Positions 15,476 to 23,834 of a stretch of 35,592 nucleotides of DNA are shown piece after piece. The stretch lies in contig CAKSDA010000004.1 in NCBI GenBank assembly GCA_934444895.1, positions 1 through 35,592 of the forward strand, read 5' to 3'. This stretch comes from an uncultured Eubacteriales bacterium (GTDB taxonomy: Bacteria; Bacillota; Clostridia; Oscillospirales; Acutalibacteraceae). The notes beneath the pieces were generated by a model. It made no database searches and had not been told where the DNA came from. It saw nothing but the letters and a program-made list of their open reading frames with translations. Position 1 is the first letter of the stretch, and each line of letters starts with the position of its first letter. Position numbers and translations under genes: made by a program.

Positions 15476-15589
15476 CAGGGCGAGGCAAAAACACAGGTAA
15501 TCCTAGCGGATTACCGAGTATTTTAACAAATGCCATGTGAAAAATTAGCGTTTAAAAAACAGATTCGGATTTATCACTGCTTGCCTAAG
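15476..15589 (+). repeat. Dispersed repeat A, copy 2
   Basis: It matches 1-114 along the full length with about six substitutions and no gaps. The internal 8-bp hairpin ggtaatcc-tagc-ggattacc is intact, with a change only in the loop. Confidence 0.85.
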
Positions 15590-15636
15590 GAACAATATAA
15601 ACAGAAAATGTGAACAAACCTTGTGTTGCGCCGGGT

Positions 15637-15712
15637 AGGCAAACAGGGATAAGCCGAACCTGCCCAAAACAGCGATCTTTAGGCATTTTTAGGCTTGTCG
15701 TCTTTGTGGGGG
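15637..15712 (-). repeat. Dispersed repeat B, copy 3
   Basis: An inverted match to 1704-1781, including the extra attttt block. It directly follows the 19-bp motif ttgtgttgcgccgggtagg (15621-15639), which overlaps its first bases and also occurs at 27311-27329. Confidence 0.8.
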
Positions 15713-15848
15713 TGCCGGCCTAGGCGGATAAAGCGGATAAAATAATAAAACAGATAATATATAAAATATACTTAAAAAAATATACTTAAAAATAAAATTG
15801 CAAATTTTTACAAAGATTTAAATATTTTTTAAACTTGAAAACCGATTG

Positions 15849-15877
15849 TTGATTTTATGATACAGAGCGATTATAAT
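15849..15877 (+). promoter_or_regulatory. Promoter of the LTA-synthase-like gene
   Basis: TTGATT (15849-15854) and TATAAT (15872-15877) are separated by 17 bases, about 34 bases before the start codon. Confidence 0.65.
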
Positions 15878-15910
15878 ATTACAAAAGACAGCGTCGCTTT
15901 GAGGTGAAAA

Positions 15911-17956
15911 ATGCAGAAAAAAGTAGAAATGCGCAAACAAAAAAACCGAAATTGTAATATAAAACATTTTGGGATTTTTAATGTTAATCCTTATTATGTT
16001 TATTTGGTCTTTCCCGTATCGATAGTTTTTATGGAGCTTGTTTTTAAAGCGGTTACCATGAATTCGTTTTTTGATATTGGGCTTTTCTTTATGCCTCTTT
16101 TTTCAATCATGTTCGGTACGGTTGTTTCTTTAATATGCACATCCTTCTCGGAAAAGACAAATAATATTCTGGCAAAAATCTTTTTAATACTTATATGGCT
16201 TATTTTTGCAGTGCAGATAGTATATCACTGGTGTTTTGATAAATATTTGATTTTATATTCCGTGGGAGCCGGCGGTGCCGATCAGGTTATTGAGGAAGGA
16301 ATTATAAAAACCACCCTTCGCACCATAAAGGCATGTGCGCTTCCCATAATTATTTCTTTTATACCTGTACTGTTTGGAATTATATTTATAGGAAAACGCA
16401 AATTGACCTTTAATAAAACAGCAGGACTTAAAAGACTTTTCGGATTTTTGGGAAGTCTTGCTTATTACGGAGTTGTTCTGCTTTTGGTTTTGCTAATTCC
16501 CAGTTCCAACGAGGTTTACCGGCAGGCGTTTGACCCCAACCTTACGGCTAAAACGCTGGGTCTTATAAACACGGAACTTATGGATTTCAGGTACAATGTT
16601 TTGGGTATGAATTCAAGCTCCGAAATAGATAACACAAAAAAGGTAAACGCCTCTTTAAACACTAAGGTATATGAGCCCTGGAAGACAGATATTGACTTTT
16701 CATCTCTTATGGAAAATGAAAAGGATGAAGATCTTAAAAAGATGCATGAATACTTTGCCAAAAGAGCTCCGACTTTTAAAAATGAGTATACCGGGCGTTT
16801 TAAGGGATATAACCTTATATTTGTTACGGCAGAAGGCTTTTCTCCCTATGCCATTGACAAAGATCTTACCCCTACCCTTTACAAGATGTATTCCAAAGGT
16901 TTTAAGTTTAATAATTACTACACCCCTATTTGGGGAGTAAGCACATCGGACGGAGAGTATGTTAATTGCACCGGACTTATACCGAAATCCGGAGTTTGGA
17001 GCTTTTACCGCTCCGGAAAACAGCAGAACGACATGCGTTTTACTCTTGGAAGACAGTTTTTGAAAAGCGGCCTTGAAAAGGTTTACGCATATCATCCGCA
17101 CACATATACATACTATCACCGCGATATTTCTCACACCAATATGGGGTATGATTTTAAAGGATACGGAAACGGGCTTGAGGGCAAAATTACAAAATCCTGG
17201 CCTGAATCGGATCTTGAAACAATAAACGCCACAGCGAATGAATATATCTCCTCAAATAAGCAGTTTCACGCTTATTATATGAGCGTCAGCGGTCATCTGG
17301 AGTATAATTTTGAAGGCAATGCGATGGCGCAAAAAAATAAAGCTCTTGTAAGCGGTCTTAACTGTTCCGAAAGGGTAAAAGCCTACAAAGCATGTAACAT
17401 AGAATTAGACAGAGCCATGCAGGCACTTATATCAAAGCTTGAAAAGGCCGGCGTTGCCGAAAAAACCCTTATTGTAATCGCTCCGGATCATTATCCGTAT
17501 GGACTTGAGGACAAGGAAAGCGATGACAAATACCACTATTTCAGCGAGATACTGGGGCACAATGTGGAAACAAATTTTGAACTCTATAAAAGTGTTCTTC
17601 TGATGTATTCTCCGTCCATGTCCGAGCCGGTCTCGGTTGAAAAATACTGCAGCAGTTTGGATATCCTGCCAACCCTTTCAAATCTTTTTGATTTTGAATA
17701 TGATTCGCGGCTTTTAATGGGAAGAGATATTTTTTCAACATCCCCCCAATTGGTTGTCTTTTCCAACCGAAGCTTTATAACAGAGGACGGAATGTACAAT
17801 TCCGTTACAAAGCAGTTTACCCCCTTTAAAGGCCACGAAAGTAAGATAACAGACGATTATATTGAAAAATATAAGGTAGAAATTAACAATATGTATCTTG
17901 CTTCTGCGGGGATTTTAGATTATGATTATTATAGGATTGTTTATAACAACAAATAA
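15911..17956 (+). CDS. LTA synthase-like membrane sulfatase-fold enzyme
   Basis: A 681-aa polytopic membrane enzyme. About five transmembrane helices fill residues 25-205, followed by a large extracytoplasmic alkaline-phosphatase/sulfatase domain. The metal-site glutamate is E308 in FVTAEGFSPYAID, the catalytic threonine is T345 in GVSTSDGE (compare GKTSDSE in LtaS), and the later metal residues are in APDHYPYG. Family members transfer glycerol phosphate or phosphoethanolamine to cell-surface polymers and lipids; the strict LtaS motif is not kept, so the donor and acceptor may differ. The ATG follows gaggtgaaaa. The gene has its own promoter and is followed 50 bases later by the IMP dehydrogenase gene. 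Confidence 0.88.
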   Translation: MQKKVEMRKQKNRNCNIKHFGIFNVNPYYVYLVFPVSIVFMELVFKAVTMNSFFDIGLFFMPLFSIMFGTVVSLICTSFSEKTNNILAKIFLILIWLIFAVQIVYHWCFDKYLILYSVGAGGADQVIEEGIIKTTLRTIKACALPIIISFIPVLFGIIFIGKRKLTFNKTAGLKRLFGFLGSLAYYGVVLLLVLLIPSSNEVYRQAFDPNLTAKTLGLINTELMDFRYNVLGMNSSSEIDNTKKVNASLNTKVYEPWKTDIDFSSLMENEKDEDLKKMHEYFAKRAPTFKNEYTGRFKGYNLIFVTAEGFSPYAIDKDLTPTLYKMYSKGFKFNNYYTPIWGVSTSDGEYVNCTGLIPKSGVWSFYRSGKQQNDMRFTLGRQFLKSGLEKVYAYHPHTYTYYHRDISHTNMGYDFKGYGNGLEGKITKSWPESDLETINATANEYISSNKQFHAYYMSVSGHLEYNFEGNAMAQKNKALVSGLNCSERVKAYKACNIELDRAMQALISKLEKAGVAEKTLIVIAPDHYPYGLEDKESDDKYHYFSEILGHNVETNFELYKSVLLMYSPSMSEPVSVEKYCSSLDILPTLSNLFDFEYDSRLLMGRDIFSTSPQLVVFSNRSFITEDGMYNSVTKQFTPFKGHESKITDDYIEKYKVEINNMYLASAGILDYDYYRIVYNNK

Positions 17957-18005
17957 GAAGTCAAATATTAAAAGTTAATTAATGTAAGGGAAAGGAAATC
18001 AAGGC

Positions 18006-19517
18006 ATGGCATATTTTTTTAAGGAAGCATCGCATACATTTAACGAGTATTTGTTGGTACCGGGGTATTCATCCTCAGAATGTATTCCGTCGGCAGTATC
18101 TCTGAAAACACCGGTTGTAAAATATAAAAAGGGGCAGGAAGATTGTCCTCTTACTATGAACATTCCGCTTACATCCGCAATAATGCAGTCTGTATCCGGC
18201 GACAGACTTGCGGTTGCTCTTGCGAAGGAAGGCGGAATATCCTTTATATTCGGTTCTCAGTCTATTGAATCCGAAGCGGCAATGGTAAAAAGAGCAAAGA
18301 ATTTTAAAGCAGGCTTTGTAATAAGCGATTCAAACATCGGTCCGGATTGCACCCTTAAAGATATACTTGAGCTTAAAAAGAAAACGGGTCATTCCACCGT
18401 TGCAGTAACAGATAACGGCGAAGCCGACGGTAAACTTTTGGGAATGGTAACCAGCAGAGACTATCGCATAAGCCGCATGTCCGAGGACACGCCGGTTCGC
18501 GATTTTATGACTCCGTTTGATAAGCTGATCTGGGCTTTGGACGGTACTACCCTTAAAGAGGCAAACAACATTATCTGGGACAATAAGCTCAACACCCTTC
18601 CCATAGTAGATAAAGACGGCCGCCTTTGCCATATGGTTTTCAGGAAGGATTATGATTCCCACAAAGAAAATCCTTTAGAGCTTTTGGACGCAAACAAGCG
18701 CTATGTTGTGGGCGCCGGAATAAACACCAGGGATTATGAGCAAAGGGTTCCCGCCCTTGTAAACGCCGGAGCAGATGTACTTTGCATAGATTCATCCGAA
18801 GGCTTTTCGGAATGGCAGAAAATAACCATTGACTATATTCGAAAAAATTACGGTGACACGGTAAAGGTAGGCGCCGGCAATGTTGTAGACCGAGAAGGAT
18901 TTTTATTCCTTGCGGAATGCGGAGCCGATTTTGTTAAGGTTGGCATAGGCGGAGGTTCCATATGCATAACAAGAGAGCAAAAAGGAATCGGCCGAGGCCA
19001 GGCGACCGCGCTTATAGATGTATGCGCCGCAAGAGACGAATATTTTGAAAAGACCGGTATTTATGTTCCGGTATGCTCCGACGGTGGAATTGTACAGGAC
19101 TATCACATGACCCTTGCCCTTGCAATGGGAGCCGATTTCCTGATGCTGGGCAGATATTTTGCAAGATTTGACGAAAGCCCCACAAACAAACTTTCAATTG
19201 CCGGAAATTATGTTAAGGAGTACTGGGGTGAAGGTTCTAACCGTGCCCGTAACTGGCAGAGATACGATTTAGGCGGAAAGGCCGGCCTTTCCTTTGAAGA
19301 AGGTGTTGACTCCTATGTGCCTTACGCCGGCACCCTTAAAGACAATGTGTGCCTGTCGCTTAACAAGGTTAGATCTACAATGTGCAACTGCGGCGCTCTT
19401 TCAATTGAGCAGCTTCAGCAAAAGGCTAAAATAACTCTTGTATCCGCCACCAGCATAATAGAAGGCGGAGCGCACGATGTTATTCAAAAAGATACAACCG
19501 GTAATGTTATAAAATAG
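18006..19517 (+). CDS. guaB: IMP dehydrogenase, Tritrichomonas foetus-like type
   Basis: IMP dehydrogenase oxidises IMP to XMP with NAD+, the committed step to GMP. The 503-aa product has a TIM barrel interrupted by a CBS pair (about 100-225). The catalytic cysteine is C320 in GIGGGSICITREQKG, and the flap Arg-Tyr is R419-Y420 in NWQRYDLGG. Its length, N-terminus (SHTFNEYLLVPG), loop and flap positions agree to within one residue with my recollection of the Tritrichomonas foetus enzyme (503 aa, Cys319, Arg418-Tyr419). Usual bacterial enzymes carry GPGSICTTR and are about 485-490 aa. The ATG follows gggaaaggaaatcaaggc. It is the only purine gene in the window. Confidence 0.93.
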   Translation: MAYFFKEASHTFNEYLLVPGYSSSECIPSAVSLKTPVVKYKKGQEDCPLTMNIPLTSAIMQSVSGDRLAVALAKEGGISFIFGSQSIESEAAMVKRAKNFKAGFVISDSNIGPDCTLKDILELKKKTGHSTVAVTDNGEADGKLLGMVTSRDYRISRMSEDTPVRDFMTPFDKLIWALDGTTLKEANNIIWDNKLNTLPIVDKDGRLCHMVFRKDYDSHKENPLELLDANKRYVVGAGINTRDYEQRVPALVNAGADVLCIDSSEGFSEWQKITIDYIRKNYGDTVKVGAGNVVDREGFLFLAECGADFVKVGIGGGSICITREQKGIGRGQATALIDVCAARDEYFEKTGIYVPVCSDGGIVQDYHMTLALAMGADFLMLGRYFARFDESPTNKLSIAGNYVKEYWGEGSNRARNWQRYDLGGKAGLSFEEGVDSYVPYAGTLKDNVCLSLNKVRSTMCNCGALSIEQLQQKAKITLVSATSIIEGGAHDVIQKDTTGNVIK

Positions 19518-19611
19518 CATATAAATGTTGCGGTTTTGTTGTGCCGGCAGAGGCAACACAATAATAAACGGGATTTATCCCTGATTGTCTAAAATAAAAG
19601 GAGGTCTTTTT

Positions 19612-20295
19612 ATGAAAAACTGTCCAAATTGCAATGCTGAATTATATGATAACGCCATATACTGCACAAGCTGTGGAATTAAGGTGGAAAATAATTCTGA
19701 GGCTGAGCAAAACGCCGCCGATCTTAACGGAAACTCCGGTGCTGATGCAAGCGGTAATCCTAATGCATACTCCAGCCCTTTTATAAATGCTGATAGTGAT
19801 TCAAATTCTAATCCTTATGAAAATGCTAATCCGGATGCAAATAAAGAAAGTGCCGATAAATCTTCCTACGCTCCTTTTAATCCGTACATAAATGTAGAAT
19901 GCAGGCCGAACGAAGGAAACACAGCGCCCGGAGCGCAGTTCTATGGGTCTAAAAAGGTTATGCATAATCCGTATTCCGTACCAAACGCAAAGACAAGTTT
20001 CAGCGGAGGACTTCTGGCATGGTCGATAACAAATCTTGTCTGTGGTTTATTGTTTGGCGGTTTGGCATCGATTATAATGTCAATTATTGCGCTTGTAAAA
20101 GTTTGCAATGTTCAAAACTTAACGAATCCGCTTGAAATAGCTTCGTCGAATAACACAGCAAAAATTCTTAACATAATATCTACCGTATTATCCGCTATTG
20201 TGTTTATTCTATTGGTTATTATACTTACAGTGGCTATTGTCAGTACGATTCAGGACCCTGAATACTACCAGATTCCTGATTCATATCTGCGCTGA
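19612..20295 (+). CDS. Zinc-ribbon membrane protein with a CD225-like segment
   Basis: A 227-aa protein. The N-terminus is a zinc ribbon (C4, C7, C18, C21 in CPNC and CTSC), followed by a low-complexity Asn/Ala/Ser/Asp-rich linker (about 27-95) and two transmembrane helices (about 130-165 and 180-215). The membrane part, LAWSITNLVCGLLFGG, then IIALVKVCN and AKILNIIS, is reminiscent of the CD225/dispanin or DUF4190 pattern; that comparison is by eye. I start at ATG 19612, behind aaggaggt; an earlier in-frame ATG at 19585 has no ribosome site. The function is unknown. Confidence 0.75.
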   Translation: MKNCPNCNAELYDNAIYCTSCGIKVENNSEAEQNAADLNGNSGADASGNPNAYSSPFINADSDSNSNPYENANPDANKESADKSSYAPFNPYINVECRPNEGNTAPGAQFYGSKKVMHNPYSVPNAKTSFSGGLLAWSITNLVCGLLFGGLASIIMSIIALVKVCNVQNLTNPLEIASSNNTAKILNIISTVLSAIVFILLVIILTVAIVSTIQDPEYYQIPDSYLR

Positions 20296-20454
20296 TAATA
20301 TGGATTTAAACTTATACTCAAAAATTTTTCGGATTTAACGAACTTAAATTTTAAATGAATTTTTTAAGTGAATCGGCAATAAATGCAAACCTTTTTTGCA
20401 GTACCTAAGACAGCTTAGCATTTAATGCCCTGCAAGTATTAAAATTACAAAAAA

Positions 20455-20488
20455 GCGGCGGACAGAATCAAAAGATTCTGCCCGCCGC
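20455..20488. terminator. Bidirectional terminator
   Basis: gcggcggacagaatc and gattctgcccgccgc pair over 15 bp with one mismatch around aaaa. T-runs occur on both sides (atctttttt on plus, ttttttgtaat on minus), serving the convergent zinc-ribbon and yfcE genes. Confidence 0.9.
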
Positions 20489-20498
20489 GTTATCTTTT

Positions 20499-21050
20499 TT
20501 ATTCATTAACCGGCCAAATCTGCTCGGATTGTTTTTGATCTATACTTTTTAAAATAAATCTACCGCTTTCAAACACTATATAACTGTTCTTGCTGCCCTC
20601 TTTAGGTATAGAAACCGACCCCGGATTAATGCGGATGACGCCATCCCTATTACTGCACTTAGGTATATGGGTATGTCCGCTTAAAACTATGTCGCCTTTT
20701 TTAAAATGCGGCAGGTCTGACATTTTTAAATGCCCGTGGGTTGCATAAACAAGGTTTTTACTTGTTAAATCCAACACTGCATAATCAGACATAATAGGGA
20801 ATTCCAAAACCATTTGGTCAACCTCGCTGTCGCAATTTCCGCGAACACATAAAATATCTTCTTTAATCTCGTTTAACATTGCTATTACTTTTTTTGGATT
20901 ATAATCCTTCGGCAAATCGTTTCTTGGTCCGTGATATAAAATATCACCTAATAATATCAACCGGTCGGCCTTTTCCTCCCTATAACAAGACAAAAGTTTT
21001 TCGCACCAGTAGGCGCTTCCATGAATATCCGAAGCGATCATCCACTTCAT
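20499..21050 (-). CDS. yfcE: YfcE-type metallophosphodiesterase
   Basis: A 183-aa calcineurin-like phosphoesterase. The metal motifs appear in order: ASDIHGSAYW (D-x-H), LLGDILYHGPR (GD), VRGNCDSEVD (GNxD), ATHGHLKM (GH), and VLSGHTHIPK (GHTH). E. coli YfcE, of nearly the same length, cleaves phosphodiesters in vitro; its physiological substrate is unclear. I start at ATG 21050, which gives MKWMIASDIHGS and lines up with E. coli YfcE. An in-frame ATG at 21059 would overlap the LysR stop. It is downstream of and probably co-transcribed with the LysR regulator. Confidence 0.88.
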   Translation of the reverse strand: MKWMIASDIHGSAYWCEKLLSCYREEKADRLILLGDILYHGPRNDLPKDYNPKKVIAMLNEIKEDILCVRGNCDSEVDQMVLEFPIMSDYAVLDLTSKNLVYATHGHLKMSDLPHFKKGDIVLSGHTHIPKCSNRDGVIRINPGSVSIPKEGSKNSYIVFESGRFILKSIDQKQSEQIWPVNE

Positions 21051-21051
21051 A

Positions 21052-21984
21052 TCAATCATCCCCGAAAACCTTTCTTTTTGAACTTACAAGCTCTTCAATA
21101 AACATTCTGTCAAGATCCGAAAGGGTGTAATCTTCGCGATGTATAAGCACATCTTTATATCTGCGTGCATTACCGTTAAATTCACATTCCACAAGATTAT
21201 ACCTTTTAAGCAAATCCTTTGGTATTGAAGAAACCCACATATATGTGTTTTTGTTTTTTGAAAGCAGCTCAAACTGACTTGCCCGTTCAAAAACAAAAAC
21301 CCTGCAACCTTCGTGCTCAAACAGTTCATCCTTTTTTACCTCTGTTTGAGGCAAAGACGGAACATAAGGATCCGCATGAGCAATTTCTATATAATCTTTA
21401 AGATCCTCAAATTTAATTCCTTCCGATTTATTAAGCGGACTTTCTTCGCTCGTTACCAGTGTATATTCAAATTCGGTTATAAGCTCGCCCGCAAGGCCTT
21501 TTTCGTTCATCATTGCCTTGTAATATCCGTCGTATCTTTCACAATACCGCAAAATTCCAAGCTTATAGTCCTCATGAAGAATATTATTAATAACCCGGTA
21601 GGCATTGGTTTCCTTGTAAAAAATTTCGGTTTTGGACTTTGGATCCAGCCTCTTTGAAAATTCGGCAAGAGCCGATGCAATATAGCTTGCTCTGGGGGTT
21701 GAAATTGAAAACTGCCGCTTTGCGGTGGTGCCTTTTTTAAATACATTTTCAATATCGTCAACCTGCTTTAATATCTTTCTGGCATAGCGAACAAACAATT
21801 CTCCGTCAGGGGTGAGGAACATTCCTCTTGCGCTTCTCTCAAACAATGTTACCCCCAAATTGTTTTCAAGTTCCTTAATTGCGCGGCTGAGCGCAGGCGC
21901 ACCGACAATAAGTCTGTCTGCCGCCTTGTTTATTGAATTGGTTTCGGCTACCGCCAATGCATATTTCATGTGAAGCAGATTCAT
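21052..21984 (-). CDS. LysR-family transcriptional regulator
   Basis: A 310-aa regulator with the LysR N-terminal winged helix (LLHMKYALAVAETNSINKAADRL, then SRAIKELENNLGVTLFERSARGMFLT, residues 3-62) and a C-terminal ligand-binding domain of about 210 residues starting near QFSISTPRASYIASALAEF. LysR proteins usually control a divergent gene in response to a small metabolite; here that is the MATE transporter 322 bases away. The effector is unknown. The phosphodiesterase gene follows with overlap or near overlap. Confidence 0.9.
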   Translation of the reverse strand: MNLLHMKYALAVAETNSINKAADRLIVGAPALSRAIKELENNLGVTLFERSARGMFLTPDGELFVRYARKILKQVDDIENVFKKGTTAKRQFSISTPRASYIASALAEFSKRLDPKSKTEIFYKETNAYRVINNILHEDYKLGILRYCERYDGYYKAMMNEKGLAGELITEFEYTLVTSEESPLNKSEGIKFEDLKDYIEIAHADPYVPSLPQTEVKKDELFEHEGCRVFVFERASQFELLSKNKNTYMWVSSIPKDLLKRYNLVECEFNGNARRYKDVLIHREDYTLSDLDRMFIEELVSSKRKVFGDD

Positions 21985-22162
21985 AACATTGCCCCTTTAG
22001 TATTGCAACTGTATATTATAAGATTTTTTAAGCATTATGTTTTTAATATCATGCTGCATTATGGTTATTATAACATATTTTCTGCAACTTTAAAAGTACA
22101 ATGATTTAAATTTCAATATATAAAAAATCCGCATTTTAAAGACAAATTTTTTGTATTTTTCC

Positions 22163-22191
22163 TTTACAATTAATACAAAAACCGCTATAAT
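22163..22191 (+). promoter_or_regulatory. Promoter of the MATE gene
   Basis: TTTACA (22163-22168) and TATAAT (22186-22191) are spaced by 17 bases. Transcription would start near 22198, leaving a leader of about 110 nt. Confidence 0.7.
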
Positions 22192-22268
22192 AGTTGTTAC
22201 ATCTGTTTTTTATAGGCTGGTGAGAGTCGAACCAAAAAAATATTTTATAAATAAGAAAAGGAGAATTT

Positions 22269-22304
22269 GTGCCGGTTAAACTGTTAATCGAGCAAGACTG
22301 TTAA
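22269..22304 (+). CDS. Possible 11-codon upstream ORF in the MATE leader
   Basis: GTG at 22269 sits 5 bases behind aaaaggag, the best ribosome site in the leader, and reads MPVKLLIEQDC before TAA at 22302-22304. The MATE ATG follows two bases later in another frame and has no ribosome site of its own. Ribosomes finishing this peptide could restart on the MATE gene. It may be a coupling device or chance. Confidence 0.4.
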   Translation: MPVKLLIEQDC

Positions 22305-22306
22305 AA

Positions 22307-23644
22307 ATGAAAAATCACATTAAACTTTCCGATCATTTTAATTGTACAAGGCTTTTGCGCTTTGTTTTTCCTTCTATAATAATGATGCTTTTTACTTCGG
22401 TCTATGGCGTTGTGGACGGCCTGTTCGTTTCAAACTTTGCCGGAAAGACTTCCTTTGCGGCAATTAATCTTGTAATGCCATTTGTTATGATTTTGGGCGG
22501 CATTGGCTTCATGCTTGGCACCGGAGGCACTGCCCTTGTTTCCAAAACCTTAGGCGAAGGGGACAATCAAAAAGCCAACCGCTATTTTTCAATGATAATA
22601 ATTTTTACCCTGATTCTTGGAATCTTTTTAACCGCTTTGGGAATTATTTTCATAAGACCTGTTGCGCTTTTTCTGGGCGCAACCCCCGGAATGATTGACG
22701 ATTGTGTGCTCTACGGCAGAATTGTAACCGGCTTTACCTTTGCCTTTATGCTGCAAAATGTTTTTCAAAGTTTTCTTATTGCAGCTGAAAAACCAAAGTT
22801 TGGCCTTGTTACCACCATTGCCGCCGGCGTCACAAATATAATTTTAGACTGGCTTTTCGTTGCGGTTTTTAAATGGGGAGTTGCCGGTGCGGCGATTGCA
22901 ACCGGTATAAGCCAATGCGTAGGCGGAATAATTCCCCTTGTTTACTTTTTGCGGCCTAACAAGAGCCGGCTGCGTCTGGTTGCTGCACCGCTTAAATTAA
23001 AACCGCTCCTTATTGCATGCGGTAACGGTTCTTCCGAACTTATGAGCAACATTTCATCTTCGGTTGTAAGCATGGTTTACAACTTTCAACTGCTTAAATA
23101 TCTCGGTGAAAACGGAATATCGGCATACGGTGTGTTAATGTATGTCCAGTTTATTTTTGTTGCAATTTATATAGGATATTCTATCGGTGTTGCTCCGATT
23201 GTGGGGTATCATTTCGGCGCCCAAAATCATGCCGAACTTAAAAATCTGCTTAAAATCAGTACACTGCTGATGATCTTTTCCGGAATTGCTCTTACTGCGT
23301 CCGCTCTTCTGCTAAGCTCTCCGCTGGCGCACATTTTTGTCGGATATGATAAGGAACTGTTTAACCTTACCTGCCATGCCTTTAAACTTTTTTCATTTGC
23401 GTTTTTATTTGCAGGATTCAACATATTTGCGTCCTCGTTCTTTACGGCTCTCAGCAACGGAGGCATTTCCGCAGCCATTTCGTTTTTGCGAACCCTTTTA
23501 TTCCAAACCTCGTCTGTGCTGTTTTTGCCGCTTATTTTTGGGGTTGACGGAATATGGTATGCGATTACGGCAGCGGAGATTTTCGCAAGCTGCATTTCGG
23601 TGCTTTTCCTTGTAATGAACCGAAAAAAATATAAGTATTTTTAG
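22307..23644 (+). CDS. MATE-family efflux transporter
   Basis: A 445-aa inner-membrane protein with about 12 transmembrane helices in two MatE halves. The N-terminal half begins RLLRFVFPSIIMMLFTSVYGVVDGLFVSNFAG and includes GFMLGTGGTALVSK; the second half starts near residue 230 (LIACGNGSSELMSNISSSVVS). MATE proteins export cations, drugs or metabolites in exchange for H+ or Na+. The substrate cannot be told from sequence. The ATG at 22307 lacks a ribosome site, which supports coupling to the short ORF before it. It diverges from a LysR gene that may control it. Confidence 0.92.
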   Translation: MKNHIKLSDHFNCTRLLRFVFPSIIMMLFTSVYGVVDGLFVSNFAGKTSFAAINLVMPFVMILGGIGFMLGTGGTALVSKTLGEGDNQKANRYFSMIIIFTLILGIFLTALGIIFIRPVALFLGATPGMIDDCVLYGRIVTGFTFAFMLQNVFQSFLIAAEKPKFGLVTTIAAGVTNIILDWLFVAVFKWGVAGAAIATGISQCVGGIIPLVYFLRPNKSRLRLVAAPLKLKPLLIACGNGSSELMSNISSSVVSMVYNFQLLKYLGENGISAYGVLMYVQFIFVAIYIGYSIGVAPIVGYHFGAQNHAELKNLLKISTLLMIFSGIALTASALLLSSPLAHIFVGYDKELFNLTCHAFKLFSFAFLFAGFNIFASSFFTALSNGGISAAISFLRTLLFQTSSVLFLPLIFGVDGIWYAITAAEIFASCISVLFLVMNRKKYKYF

Positions 23645-23745
23645 TTTTGTATGGTTTCATATCCCGGCGCGGCAAAGTCAGTTTCTGCCACACCGGTAAA
23701 TCCGAATATTTTAAGCTCTTGATAGCAGACCTTTTAATAAGAAAC

Positions 23746-23783
23746 AAAAAATCCGCTTCTGAAATTTCAGATACGGATTTTTT
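23746..23783. terminator. Bidirectional terminator between MATE and GH39-like genes
   Basis: aaaaaatccg pairs with cggatttttt, and inside it tctgaaa pairs with tttcaga, giving a long hairpin with T-tracts on both strands. It separates two convergent genes. Confidence 0.85.
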
Positions 23784-23834
23784 ATTATTTTAATACAATA
23801 ATTAATAGGTACAAATTGGCTTAGAAATATTTTA

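Larger units (their letters stand above)
15217..15910. other. Repeat-rich intergenic island
   Basis: About 690 bases without a supported gene. In order it holds an 18-bp fragment of repeat A (ccgaatctgttttttaaa, about 15232-15249, inverted), the SLOG terminator, repeat B inverted, about 80 bases of other sequence, repeat A, the 19-bp repeat C motif, repeat B inverted again, an AT-rich stretch with two copies of aatatacttaaaaa, and the promoter of the next gene. Confidence 0.75.
21985..22306. other. Divergent intergenic region between LysR and MATE genes
   Basis: About 320 AT-rich bases. A TATAAT on the minus strand near 22018 could serve lysR. The MATE promoter is at 22163-22191 and its leader follows. 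The middle (about 22030-22150) holds inverted ttataac-type stretches that could bind a LysR protein, but none is clear enough to name. Confidence 0.5.

Noticed and set aside
19522..19595. A terminator or riboswitch between guaB and the zinc-ribbon gene
   Set aside because: The ttgtg/cacaa hairpin is imperfect and has no T-tract; it looks more like a decayed repeat.
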